Shown here: in pieces, positions 12,658 through 23,022 of the stretch
How positions within the stretch are numbered: the stretch's first letter is position 1
Layout: each line of letters opens with the position of its first letter
DNA from: Polytrichum commune
Taxonomy: Eukaryota > Streptophyta > Polytrichopsida > Polytrichales > Polytrichaceae
Assembly (NCBI GenBank): GCA_950295325.1
Contig: OX485807.1
Location: 1,988,501-2,048,500, forward strand
DNA length: 60,000 nt
Reading direction: 5' to 3'
Translations under genes and position numbers: made by a program
Notes under the pieces: model-generated
The model's database searches: none
Seen by the model: the letters and a program-made list of their open reading frames with translations, nothing else
Told to the model about the DNA's origin: nothing

Positions 12658-13591
12658 TTAGAATTGCAGCTCACTCCCAGCTTACTTCAGCTGGAGAAGC
12701 TTTGCACCTCCCTACAGAAGTACTAATATTTCACCATCAACTGGTAGAGTTAACATAGCGGTGACAAACTGATAGGGGCTTCTCATCCGGCACTTTTGAA
12801 AGTAGGCCAAGTCCATCCCTCTACAATGTTGACTAGAAAAGAGAGTTGTACAACTCGTCCAAATCGTGTAACTACATAGCTAAGAGCAAAATTTCTCGTA
12901 TTCATGCCCCTGTGCGCCTGGCCAATGTGTAAAGAAGTGCCTGTGGAGCTCCTAGCTGTATGTATCATATGGAGCTTGTCTCGGTCAGAATCTCTCACAT
13001 AAGAAATGGTGGGTGGAGCACAGGTGGAAGTCAGACCGGAGTCCATCCCTCTACAATGAGAGTTGTGAGCCCAGTCTGAATTGTGTAACTATTGGACCCA
13101 TCTCAAATTGTATGGTATGGAATCCTGGCTGTGAAATCTCCTCTCTACTTGACGGAAAACTTGCCAAGTGGTCAACCGCCTCCTGTGCTTTGGCGTTGGC
13201 ATGTCGGCCTTCTGTCTCAAAAAAAAAAATGTATGGTATGCATGCCCATGTGCACCTGGCCAATGTGTAAAGAATTGCTTCTTGGGTTCCTACCTGTACC
13301 TAGCATACAGAGCTTGTCTCGGTTAAAATCTCTCACGTAAAAAGAGATGGGTGGAGCACTGCTGGAAGTCTGGCTAGCATCCTCGGCAAGTCTCGTGGTG
13401 GGGTTATTTTTGTTGCTTTTGAGATAAGGTGACTATTTTCTTTTATGTAGGGTGTTGATTGGAAGTCTTCAGGACTTAGGGGGAGACCCGGGGGTTTGAA
13501 CCCATGGCAGTTCCATCTTGAGTAGAAAATTGGTGTGGCCCCATGCTCATTATTTCCATGCTAATTTCCCACCCACACTAATAGGACTATA

Positions 13592-13776
13592 TAGTGTCAC
13601 TTCCTATTATTATTTACACGATGCTATAACTATCTAGTATTAAGCTCAATTTCTACCAACAAAGGTCAAATGGATTGTATTGACACTATAGAACATTACC
13701 ATCTTTACTTGCTAAAAACTAAGATTATTAGTAAAAAGTTATAGCACATCGTAGCTTCGGATAGTACGTGACACTA
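13592..13776. mobile_element. MITE with TA-flanked GTGTCAC termini
   Basis: A 185-bp segment bounded by TAGTGTCAC and its exact complement GTGACACTA; the imperfect inverted repeat extends about 40 bp inward through 'gctataact'. If TA is read as the target duplication, it fits a Tc1/mariner (Stowaway-like) non-autonomous element. The copy-B equivalent is 46074-46258, and a diverged relative is at 57488-57702. Confidence 0.7.
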
Positions 13777-14095
13777 ATTAGCATTAATAGTGTACTTACT
13801 TATGTAACAAACTTAGGGCCTCTTTACACTTGAGTTTGAGGGCCCTTGACCCATGATATACAATTACATGATTGGTCAAGAAGCCAAAAACAATCCAAGT
13901 TCACTTTACACTAGACCCTAAGGGCGTGAGGAACCAAAGAAATGTAAATGAACAAAAAGTCTACATGGCATCCTACATGGCATCAAGTGGATAATGTGCC
14001 ATGGTCTACGGGATATTGCATTAGGCCCATCAAAAAGAGGTGGGTCTAACACAAAACTAGGACCATGATAAACAATTATATTTCCATTGGCTAGT

Positions 14096-14450
14096 CTAAA
14101 AAGAAAGTCTCGGTGGGGCCCCAAACTACCTTCTATTTTACATTGTTTATAAAATATGCATGGGGTCCCTCGACATCGTCCACTTTCATTTTGCAATAAC
14201 CTTGGGGGCCCATAAGTTGTAGAATTGGTTTAGGGTTTTCCATGGTATGGGCTTTGGACAATTTCCAATGGCCCTTAAATTCTCATGGACACATCTCTTG
14301 GTCATGTGCAAACCTTTGTATGTCATGAGAGATAATAATATCACAAGACTTCATAGTTCAAGGATCTTCCACGTTTGGGACACGGGCCAAGGACGGGTTG
14401 TTCCAACATGGTGCGTCCTTGGTGACTTGGACCGATAGGTGTCATCAATG
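14096..14450. other. Intergenic, no gene seen
   Basis: Unique to copy A relative to copy B. There are only short open frames without recognisable content. Confidence 0.4.
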
Positions 14451-14806
14451 GGCGGATGTTAGACCTCCTCTTACGAACTTTAAGAGGAGGGTATGTACTA
14501 GGATAAGGGTTGGGGCCTGCGACGGGCAGCCCTCGAGGAAAATTTCAAAAGTTTTTGAAATGAACACACATATTGGAGTTTGGGCCTTGAAGGTGAGGTG
14601 CACTCAATATGGGTTTTGTGGATGAGCGGCCTTCAAGAATGCAAGGGCAACTTTTTTTTGAAGTCGGGCGGGACCAAACAACATTTTTTTGTTGGGTTCA
14701 AAAACTTTATAAAATGTTCCTTGGGGTATGCCAGCCGCGGGCCCCAGCCCTTATCCTAGCAGAGACCCCTCCCCGTAAAGTTCGTAGAGGAAGGTTTAAT
14801 GTCCGC
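14451..14806. mobile_element. MITE-like element with imperfect inverted arms
   Basis: The left arm (about 14452-14530) is the imperfect reverse complement of the right arm (about 14729-14806) over 65-80 bp, both GC-rich. The interior, around 14570-14690, resembles the arms of the long inverted repeat at 24537-25759 (shared 'ttgaaggtgag', 'tgcactcaa' and 'gaagtcgggcgg' stretches). It therefore looks like a small member of the same family. No target duplication could be fixed. Confidence 0.55.
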
Positions 14807-15017
14807 CTCATCAATGTCGCCCATGAGCAAATTGAAATGTGATTTCCATGTGCTGATCCTCGTTATTTTAAGATGTGACATTATCCCTATATCTATGCAC
14901 TGTGTAGATGTCTGAGGTGCACAGAGCTTCCCACCAGCTTTGTTCTTGAGTGGTCTGGGGACCAGGCTGCTAGGATATATTTATTAGTTTTCTTTAATTT
15001 AGCGCAATGAACAGTAG

Positions 15018-15361
15018 AACCGGCTGAGTTTGAGAGATAACCGGCTGCTAGTTACAGACGAACCGGTTCAGTTTGACAGGTAACCGGCTGCTAGTTACAG
15101 AAGAACCGGTTCAGTTGGAGAGATAACCGGCTGCTAGTTACAGATGAACCGGTCAGTTGGAGAGGTAACCGGCTGCTAGTTACAGATGAACCGGTTCAGT
15201 TTGAGAGATAACTGGTTGATAGTCACAGAAGAACCGGTTCAGTTTGAAAGATAACCGGCTGCTAGTCACGGATGAACCAGTTCAGTTTGAGAGAGAACCA
15301 GCTGCTACTTACAGATATACCAGTTGAGTTTGAGAGATAATCGGCTGCAGTTCAAGACTTC
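15018..15361. repeat. 43-bp minisatellite rich in AACCGG(TT) sites
   Basis: About eight tandem units with starts near 15018, 15061, 15104, 15147, 15189, 15232, 15275 and 15318. The period is 43 bp, with one unit a base shorter. Most units carry AACCGGTT or a near match plus a second AACCGG. A single-unit relative occurs at about 26090-26185 and is followed by the same unique sequence, so the array expanded within a dispersed repeat. Confidence 0.93.
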
Positions 15362-15446
15362 AGCAAAATTACTGCTCATTTAATGGGAATTTAGAGAATA
15401 TACCTCATTAGTAAAGAAAAAGCAAAGGATGTCAACATGTAACCGG

Positions 15447-16164
15447 CTCGGGGGGTGCACTGTACTAAACATGTACGAGTATACGTGAGTGCACAGGAGG
15501 GGTATTGATTTGGACCTTGCCGTATTACGTATACATATGGTATACATGTTATAATTTATAGTTACGTACATATATGGAAGGCCTTTAAAAAGTATACAAT
15601 AATTGTACTTGTATGGTATTGTTACTATACTACATATCATAAGTTTTCATATTGGATGCGGAGGAAGTTTTGTAATCGTTGGGTGGAGTATAGGGATCCA
15701 ATTGACTTGATGGACCGTCCATCAAACGTGGAGATTGGTTTAATATGTTGGTATCGAAAAGGGGCTAACAACAAGTGGACATATGATCTTACTGATCATT
15801 TGATGGTAGACTTAGAGACAATAATTGCATTGGCTACAATGACATATATTGGTGAATCAAATGTTTATGAGTTACATTCGGGAGATGAAAAAGTTTTCAA
15901 CGACTTTGCTGATGAAAGCTAGGATATTTTGTTATACATATTATAGGGGTTGATTATTGTTCAAAAGTATATTTGTATACTTATGTTAATGACTATATAT
16001 GAATGGATGTTTTTTTGTGTATACATATTGTCACTTGTATATTTATTGTTGCAATTGTATGTGTATTACTTCATTTCACAAAAATAAGTTGTATATAGGG
16101 GGTTTTTAGAGTATGCAGTGAACGCACGTGATTCTAGGTTTTAATGAAAGGTGCACCCCCCGAG
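15447..16164. mobile_element. 718-bp DNA transposon with perfect 14-bp TIRs and 8-bp target duplication
   Basis: The left end CTCGGGGGGTGCAC (15447-15460) is the exact complement of the right end GTGCACCCCCCGAG (16151-16164). Both sides are flanked by GTAACCGG (15439-15446 and 16165-16172). The related repeat at 26266-26273 has one GTAACCGG and no insert, so it works as an empty site. Six GTATAC palindromes lie inside (15479, 15529, 15540, 15592, 15975, 16019), concentrated toward the ends as subterminal transposase sites often are. An 8-bp duplication fits hAT, but P or Zisupton-like superfamilies cannot be excluded. Confidence 0.88.
15656..15922 (+). CDS. Small open frame inside the 718-bp transposon, unknown
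   Basis: An 88-codon frame beginning MRRKFCNRWVEYRDP and ending VFNDFADES, acidic toward the C-terminus. I do not recognise the product. It is the only sizeable frame in the element and sits between its two clusters of GTATAC palindromes. It may be an element-encoded peptide, the last exon of a lost transposase, or a captured host fragment. No splice or promoter evidence supports it. Confidence 0.3.
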   Translation: MRRKFCNRWVEYRDPIDLMDRPSNVEIGLICWYRKGANNKWTYDLTDHLMVDLETIIALATMTYIGESNVYELHSGDEKVFNDFADES

Positions 16165-16172
16165 GTAACCGG

Positions 16173-17060
16173 TTGGACTTTGGAAACACTGGGATCTCAA
16201 CCGGTGATGCCCAAACATCTCCCCGGACACTGTGAGGGTGCATGACTCTCAGTTCCCACATAATAACCACTAATTTGAAGGTCCGGCTTTCCTTTGGCCC
16301 CGTTTTTAACTTTTGTCTCGTTTGTGTTCAGTTATTATACTTCTGATTGAGTTGTTTAATTATTTTCCAAACCAAATAAGCCAAAACAAAGAGTCCAAGG
16401 TATGTGGGTGTTCCTCAGTTTGATATATAATGTTCTCTAACTTATGCCAATTAGATTCACACAATGAGACTTGTGTTGCATTAGTAAAACTATGATGAAG
16501 TACCAGTATAAATTGGATTGCAAATGATATCTCCCCTCACTAATTATGATTATCATGAGTGAATGGATGTTGATTTCTTGAATGAACACATAGATCCTCC
16601 CAATTGTGTTCACTATTGAGTGTGGAGAAATTAATAAAATTTGAAGACATAGACTGAGGTTTTTAAGTAAGTGTCTTTATGTTGTTTGTTCTTTGATCTT
16701 CATCAAACCACACCAATTAAATATAGGGGTCCAATTAAGAAAAGAAATTGATAACACCCGCACACCTCACATAACAAGCTTCGGCAAACAATATGATAGA
16801 CCGTCCAACCCATGGTTTAGTAGCGATTATTGAGAGGCCCGGCAATACTTCCATATGGTGTTAAACTCTTGTCACTCAAACAATACATACATAATGGCTT
16901 TCAAACAAAATCACATGATGATATGGCATAAGAAATGCTCTTACTTGGAGCACAAACAAAAGGATCTACATCTCCTACTCAAAAGTGACCAAAAGTTATT
17001 TTGGAAGAACTTTGAAGACAAAGATGATTCAACCCTCCCATTTGCCCCACAAAAAACATG
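16173..17060. other. Intergenic, no gene seen
   Basis: The first 70 bases continue the repeat shared with 26274-26340. The rest is AT-rich unique sequence with a 68-codon frame at 16855 that has no recognisable features. Confidence 0.35.
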
Positions 17061-17136
17061 AGATTATTGCACAAAACTATACACACTAAAATTGTGTATA
17101 GTTTGTAGATAGGTTTTTAGATTATTGCACAAAACT
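17061..17136. repeat. 12-bp hairpin nested in an 18-bp direct repeat
   Basis: AGATTATTGCACAAAACT occurs at 17061-17078 and again at 17119-17136. Overlapping the first copy and the spacer is a perfect stem, AAACTATACACA (17074-17085) with TGTGTATAGTTT (17093-17104), and a 7-base loop. Confidence 0.85.
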
Positions 17137-17139
17137 GTG

Positions 17140-17880
17140 TGGTTTTCTTAATTCAAGTGTTCTACGCATAATCACTTCTGGAATAAATCTATATCAGTCC
17201 TAACCAAATTAAAACTTCAACGTAATAGATCCTGATGGATTCCAAAATCGTGTTCCCAGAAATATTAAGGATTTCACATCCAATATCTAAAGCTTATCTC
17301 TCTCCAGGGGTAAAGAACAGACATCAAAGAACTCGCTCTCTTCACGAGAGTAAGGTGTGTATCAATTCAACTTGGACTCTTTCTTGACCAAGGAGTTCTT
17401 TCCTTTGCTTTAGTTACTCACAAAGAACACTGAAACCAAAAGTATGATCCATGCACTTATATCAGATGAAATAACTTCACAAGATGATATTATGAAAGGT
17501 TAGATGTACATCAAAAAGGGCTTCACACCCGAAGAATATGACAGACTATAGTCTTGCTGGTCACACAAGGAAGACGAAAAACTACCCTCTTCACGAGCGG
17601 TAGAGATAATGATGCCCTCTCTCCTCTCTCGACTATGGTCATAGTCAGTTTTTCCAGCCACACAAAGTAACCGTCTTTCCAACGAGTGCATCTGTTCATA
17701 GCCAGATTTCTAAGTCCTTCGAATCAATCCTAAGACTATAGTCCTGCCCAGCCGACTCTTCAGCTCTGGTCTATGGTCAGGCCAACTGAAAATAGTCCTT
17801 TCCACTTCTTCCTTACTAAACATCTTTTTTATCACTATTGTAGAGTTTTAACCTTACTTCTTATCTTAAAATAAATCCTA
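17140..17880 (-). mobile_element. Antisense LTR-like fragment related to 8962-11587
   Basis: Read on the minus strand, a GGGTGTGAAGCCC motif, a GTACATC motif and repeated 'gactatggtc' stretches match those in the non-coding insertion at 8962-11587. There is no coding capacity. Boundaries are approximate. Confidence 0.45.
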
Positions 17881-17893
17881 GTTACCCAAAAAT

Positions 17894-18840
17894 TTGTCTA
17901 ACAAGGACCAAATTGAGATCACCCACGAATACAAATACATTGGGATTGATTTTTATTCACATTGTTACTTTGAGCCATCTAGTAAAAGACGAGAAATCGC
18001 ATGTATGAAAGCCCCAAGGAAAGCCCTGATGAGAACTTCAAAGAAGGAAGTGGTAGTCGGAGTCACATGTTGGGAACTCAAATCCCATTTATTCAAGGCT
18101 TTGGTGCCTCCCACCTTCATGTATAGCACCGAAATTTGGGGAGGCGACTTGGAAAAACTCTTCTTGGAAAGTCTTTGAAAAGGGCATGAAGATGCATAGG
18201 ATGTCTCACATCAAAGTGCGTTCTTCGACTATCTATCATATCATACTGGCCGAATTCATAGAACTTCCCATAGAATCATACACTCTCAAGCTTACAACGG
18301 GCTTTCAACAATAGCTTGCCCACCTATCCCCCTTTTGGTTAGTCAATAAAAGCAACCTCACTATCCCGGAACTTGGTTGAACATGGATTTAACACTTGGT
18401 ACAATTCGACAACCATGTCGAAGACATCATGGGGTTTATCTTATGGGAAAACCAATGACAACCCAACCACATCAAAAACAAGATATGATGATATCAAGGA
18501 GGTTTTCCTTGCTAAAAAATTAAACTCTATCCATCTCTCTAAGAAGAAACTAGATCACCTCCAGCTCGAGGATTTTCTTAAATATGAATGTGAATTGTAC
18601 TTGAAGCAACTGTTGACACCATTACAACGCAAAATCATTATTGCCTATTACACCTCAAATCATAGACTTGCCATTGAAATTGGACATGGACGACTATCCC
18701 TATCTCTAGAGATACTAGACTTTGCCACTAAATCTCCTACAATATAGTTGAAAATGAGGCACACTTCGTATTGGAATGTCCCCTATATAACCCCATTAGA
18801 GACAAGTTTTCACACTACTTGAGAACGTAGTTCTAGGGAG
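17894..18840 (+). pseudogene. LINE ORF2 C-terminal relic (non-LTR reverse transcriptase)
   Basis: The frame at 17894-18175 begins with HEYKYIGIDFYS, the reverse-transcriptase thumb signature of plant LINE ORF2. A second stretch (about 18182-18370) reads like the connecting region in another frame and includes an internal stop. The frame at 18373-18747 continues to a terminal region whose last motif, CPLYNPIRDKF, follows an H-x-x-LEC-type zinc-binding stretch. Stops and frame changes between the pieces show it is dead. Only the 3' end of the element survives; no poly(A) tail or target duplication was identified. Confidence 0.7.
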
Positions 18841-20030
18841 CCTAAAGTCCTTCTTTCAATTAAACCACCAAATTGACATTAACCTCTATCTCATGAAAGC
18901 TAATGCACTCCACCACTCTAAAAAATCAGCTTGTTTAAAACCATCCTGACGCACTTTTAGTCCCATTAACCTTTTCGACTTCCCGAACTTTAAAATCAAT
19001 TCCATGAATTTCAATTAATTTCATTATAGTTTGAAGATGCATTGAGGATGAATGGTATAATTTTTGAAATTTAGATGGATGAGCTTCTATGGTGTTTACA
19101 AAGACTCAATCATGGTTGCTCACCTTGAAATGGTCAGATTCTACTAGAAAGTAAGACCTTTCAAAGCGTTTTTTCTTTTGCACATGTATGCTTTTAAGTT
19201 GTATGTGACCATCAAAAAATTTCTTACAAGCTTTCACAAATAGTTTACCTCTATGGAGACCATGACGTACTCACACTTCATAGTAGAGTTGTTTGTAAAG
19301 CAAAGCAATAAAACCATGGATTTGGTCTCAAATTTTGAGTTAATGAGAATCAACACAAAGTCACCTAAGTTTTCTTAAAACTTAAATTAACATATATGAA
19401 AAAGTGGCGACATGCTATTAAAAACTAGTTTTCTAGCTTGTCTTATTAGGATGGATGAGTCAAAGTAGCCTTACATAGACTGATTCGGGAAAACAATGGG
19501 TCTCATGTGCATACATTACTTTGGTTTCAAAAAGTTTCTCAAAGTTTAAGAGATGGAAAGAGAAGACCTCAAAAGGTTCATCCAACTATCAAAATAAGCT
19601 TCGAAACATGACGAGCTAATGTCAAGCTCTTGATAGAAAGTTATCTCAAAAAAGGATCAAACCCACGGTTTTGTCCCTCTTTGAGAGACTTTACGGATAA
19701 CTCTAGTATAATGACCATTTAATGTATTTAAAACTACATATAGTGTCATTCTAACTAAAAAACTTTCTGTTAGCAATCATACCAAGCTTCTCATTGAACC
19801 AATGAAATTTGTGGGTGGAAATAACATTTAGGTAAATACTTTCAAGTTAATTATCAAAATACATTTTTATTTGTTTCTAGCCACATGCATACAATTTCTT
19901 ATGCAATTTATTAAGTGGTTGCTCCCCATCTAGCTGTTGTACACTAGCCAGGCTAAAAGATATTAAGAGGTACTTGTTAAAAATCAATTGTAATTTACAT
20001 TGATCTTCACAACTTATCAATTAAATTGTA
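18841..20030. other. Intergenic, no gene seen
   Basis: AT-rich and lacking open frames of note. Not present in copy B. Confidence 0.4.
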
Positions 20031-20554
20031 GTTCACATGCACCTGTGTATTATGCCAATATGACAAATATTCTAGTTAGTCCATTAATATGTAATATTTG
20101 ATTCCATATCCTTCTTAAGGGTGTCAAGTTTACATTAGTGTGGTGTTGAGGAAATTTGGGGGTCCATAAAACCTCTTAATGGACCTTACATTTGGACTCA
20201 AGATTAGATCAAGCTTGAAGATCGGTTTCTCAAACTAGGAGTATTTTCTAAAGTGAAGATTGTAAAGATTTGGCGGGAAAGTGATGCCACGATTAGTGCC
20301 ACTTCATTGTTTCATACCTTGGACCCAAACCCTAGCCTTGTAAACTCCTTGCTTCATATTTATGCTCTAATCCAATATGATTCCTTGTTGTTGGAGTTTC
20401 TTTAGTCTTGGACTTTGGTGCATATCTCCATGGCTGTAGATGGCTTGTTTGTTTGAAGGTGAGCATATATTTTGGATATTTTTTTGGGACTGTATTTGTA
20501 ATGCTTATGATCGTTGGCACTATGACATTAGGGTTTGGGAATTGAAGATTTTGG

Positions 20555-20897
20555 CTCGGGGGGGGGGGGGTAGTCATTGGTTGGAGTAGCAATATACGTG
20601 CGAACAAATGATAGGGTATTTTAAAAACATGGGGGCAAAAAATTATAAATGGACTTAAGAGTAATATAGGGTATCAAAAATGGCACTGGACATCTTTAAA
20701 GTACTATAGGGTATGGAATAATAGGTAATTTGGAATTATAAGTAATGCAAGCCATTTTTTTATTAACCCAAAGTAGAATTTTACATAATGATAGGATGTG
20801 AAAAAAAAAGAGAATTGAAAGTAATACCCCCCTATAAAATAGTGGTTGTTCGCACCTATATCCTTGACTTTTTAACACACTGCCCCCCCCCCCTGAG
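20555..20897. mobile_element. 343-bp MITE with CTCGGGGG-type termini and 8-bp target duplication
   Basis: GATTTTGG flanks the insert at 20547-20554 and 20898-20905 and is single in copy B (48983-48990), which lacks the insert. The left end is CTC followed by a run of G; the right end is a run of C followed by TGAG. The arms stay similar for about 40 bp, including a shared 'gtgcgaacaa'. The terminal CTCGGGGG matches the 718-bp element at 15447, so they may belong to one family. Confidence 0.85.
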
Positions 20898-21401
20898 GAT
20901 TTTGGACGCTTTCCTACAAATAATCCAAGGCCATGGGAAGGTTAAGCTTACAGAATTGATAAGTTGCCTCCTTACCCATGTAAATTACCTGGGTCAAAAC
21001 CAAATACCAAAGACTTATAGCTTCTTTTTTTCCATATGTATACCAACCATAGTAACAAAATAATTAGTGTTCCTTGTAAATGTGGTAGCAAATATTAAAA
21101 ATAGTGTAAAATATTGGTAAATTAGTGTCGGGAAACCTAATTGCATATATCAATGTGCATAATTGGTCGCTCATCCAAGTTGAGGATACTTCTAACAACT
21201 TTATGGACTTTGCTATCCATGTAGAGATGACATTTCCTCCATAAGTTGTGTTTTACACCCATGAGCATATTGATAATGAACTAGGTAACCAATGAGGGGA
21301 GAGTGGATGACGATCCTCGGGAGTGGTGAATCATCATCCTACTTGAGATGGCTATCAACCACAGCTCATCAACTCATGGACAAAATTGAATGACATATGC
21401 C

Positions 21402-22521
21402 CATGGGGAGGTCACTTAGTAGGATTTTTGTGTACCATGTGCGGCGGAGGGGTATTTGTTTAGGGGCTATTTACCTCCAAGGCATGAATTAAAAGCTCCC
21501 TATAATTACATAATATTCTAAAATGGCCTATTTTTTTGTACCCTACATTACTTATAATGCCCATGTCATTGAAATTTTTTGTAGTCTATATTCCTTTTAA
21601 TTTAAAAAAACTGAATTTAAGAATGTATGCAATGCAAAAGTGATGGGAAAAGCATGGAAACAAAAAAATATCACTATATCTGTTAATTTGGGACTTCTGC
21701 GGCATTTTGAGACAGTCACAAATATAAAAACATGGGTAAAATCACACAGATATTGAAGAATGTTGTAAGATGCAAATACTTTGAAGCGGGTGTTCATATC
21801 AAGAACCCAATTAAGAACTCATATCAAGATGGTTTAGGTAGGACGACCCAACATTAGACCATGTTGTTGTGGTTCATATATTAATTTGAGACAAGAGAAA
21901 GTCTCAAATTAACGAATATAGTGATAAATATAAAAATTACGTACCATTGCAAAAACCAAGTACAAAAACTTAAAGTGAAAATATAAAAAGAAGACTTAGG
22001 ATGGAACACAACATGATTAAGTGTGTGTTTACAAACACAACAAGATTGTGTGCGTGTTCACAAACACAACACCCGCTCCATAAAAATCCTTTATTCAAAA
22101 TCACTTTACATGCTCAAATGTTGTGCACAAACGGGCGCCCTACAATCGGGTTGAAGAATTTCAAAAGAGAAGGGGAGAAAAACCACCAAGAGAAGTCGGG
22201 CATAGAGTTAGGCTTCCAATTTCATTCATTTTTGGGTGAATGATGAGTAATTTTTCATCCATCCCTCGTGAGGCATGCGTACGAAATTGATTCTACTAAA
22301 CATACATCCTAAGATCCTTATTTTCAACCCCTATATTATTTTTACTAAAAGGGAATGGCCCATATTTTATACCTATCTATTTTACTTGTAATGGGCTTAT
22401 GTACTTTTAATGGACCCTTCATTATTTGGAATTCTTTTATAATTTTTATGTCAAATGATTTTAATCCTCCCTATATTATGCCGCACGTCGTTTTTAAAAT
22501 GCACTAAGTGACCTCCCCGTG
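21402..22521. mobile_element. 1120-bp hAT-like non-autonomous transposon with empty site in copy B
   Basis: The 19-bp termini are inverted with one mismatch (start CATGGGGAGGTCACTTAGT, end ACTAAGTGACCTCCCCGTG). CATATGCC is duplicated at 21394-21401 and 22522-22529, and is single at 49477-49484 in copy B, where flanking sequence joins directly. An 8-bp duplication fits the hAT superfamily. No transposase is encoded; the longest frames are about 65-80 codons and show nothing recognisable. Confidence 0.92.
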
Positions 22522-23022
22522 CATATGCCTCCATGGGTGAAAAATTGTGATGAGTTTTGATAATCCTTGTACTTTTGGATGAGCAATCAATTACGCTTTC
22601 CTCTCGCTTGTTATGTAGTCCATAACCGATCACTGATCCAAAAGCATAGAAGTTACCAAAAACATTTTGCAATGTTCAAAATTTCATCCATGAAGGCATA
22701 ATATCATCCATAATGATCATATTCCATGTATGAACATATCGTTTATGACCGATAACCAACTCAGGGATCTGGATGACTTGCCGCTATCATGGCTCATCGT
22801 CCGCTCTCCTCTCGTTGGTTATGTAGGTCACATTACAATAAGATTATAATAGGGGCCAATTTTCCCATATGTAAAAGGCTTAGGGTCAAGAAGCTAGGCC
22901 GATTTAATACATCTAGCAAAATCCAAGGGATGTAGCATAATCTAGCATAGAGCCGCTCAGATTTTCACAAAATCCAACGGATCTGGTTCTTTGGAAAATA
23001 TCATATATATATATATATATAT

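Larger units (their letters stand above)
11588..14095 (+). repeat. Segmental duplication, copy A, block 2
   Basis: Matched in order and orientation by 44064-46572 with very few differences, mainly the ATC microsatellite length and single substitutions. I found no convincing gene. A 61-codon plus-strand and an 85-codon minus-strand open frame are identical in both copies, but that reflects overall near-identity rather than coding constraint. Within the block, roughly 12811-13045 and 13040-13375 are diverged direct repeats of each other. Confidence 0.9.
20031..22829 (+). repeat. Segmental duplication, copy A, block 3
   Basis: Collinear with 48469-49801. Copy A is longer because two transposons (20555-20897 and 21402-22521) sit in it; copy B has the uninterrupted sequence at both places. 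Outside the insertions, divergence is visibly higher than in block 2, with frequent substitutions and small indels. No gene recognised. Confidence 0.9.

Noticed and set aside
12489-12674. Frame with a run of Met or Ile
   Set aside because: Simply translation of the ATC microsatellite.
13480-13510. tRNA-like B box (GGTTTGAACCC) suggesting a tRNA or SINE
   Set aside because: No cloverleaf and no A box at the right distance. A SINE origin is possible but not supportable.
15018-15361. CRISPR-like array
   Set aside because: The 43-bp units are contiguous tandem repeats without unique spacers, in a eukaryotic genome.
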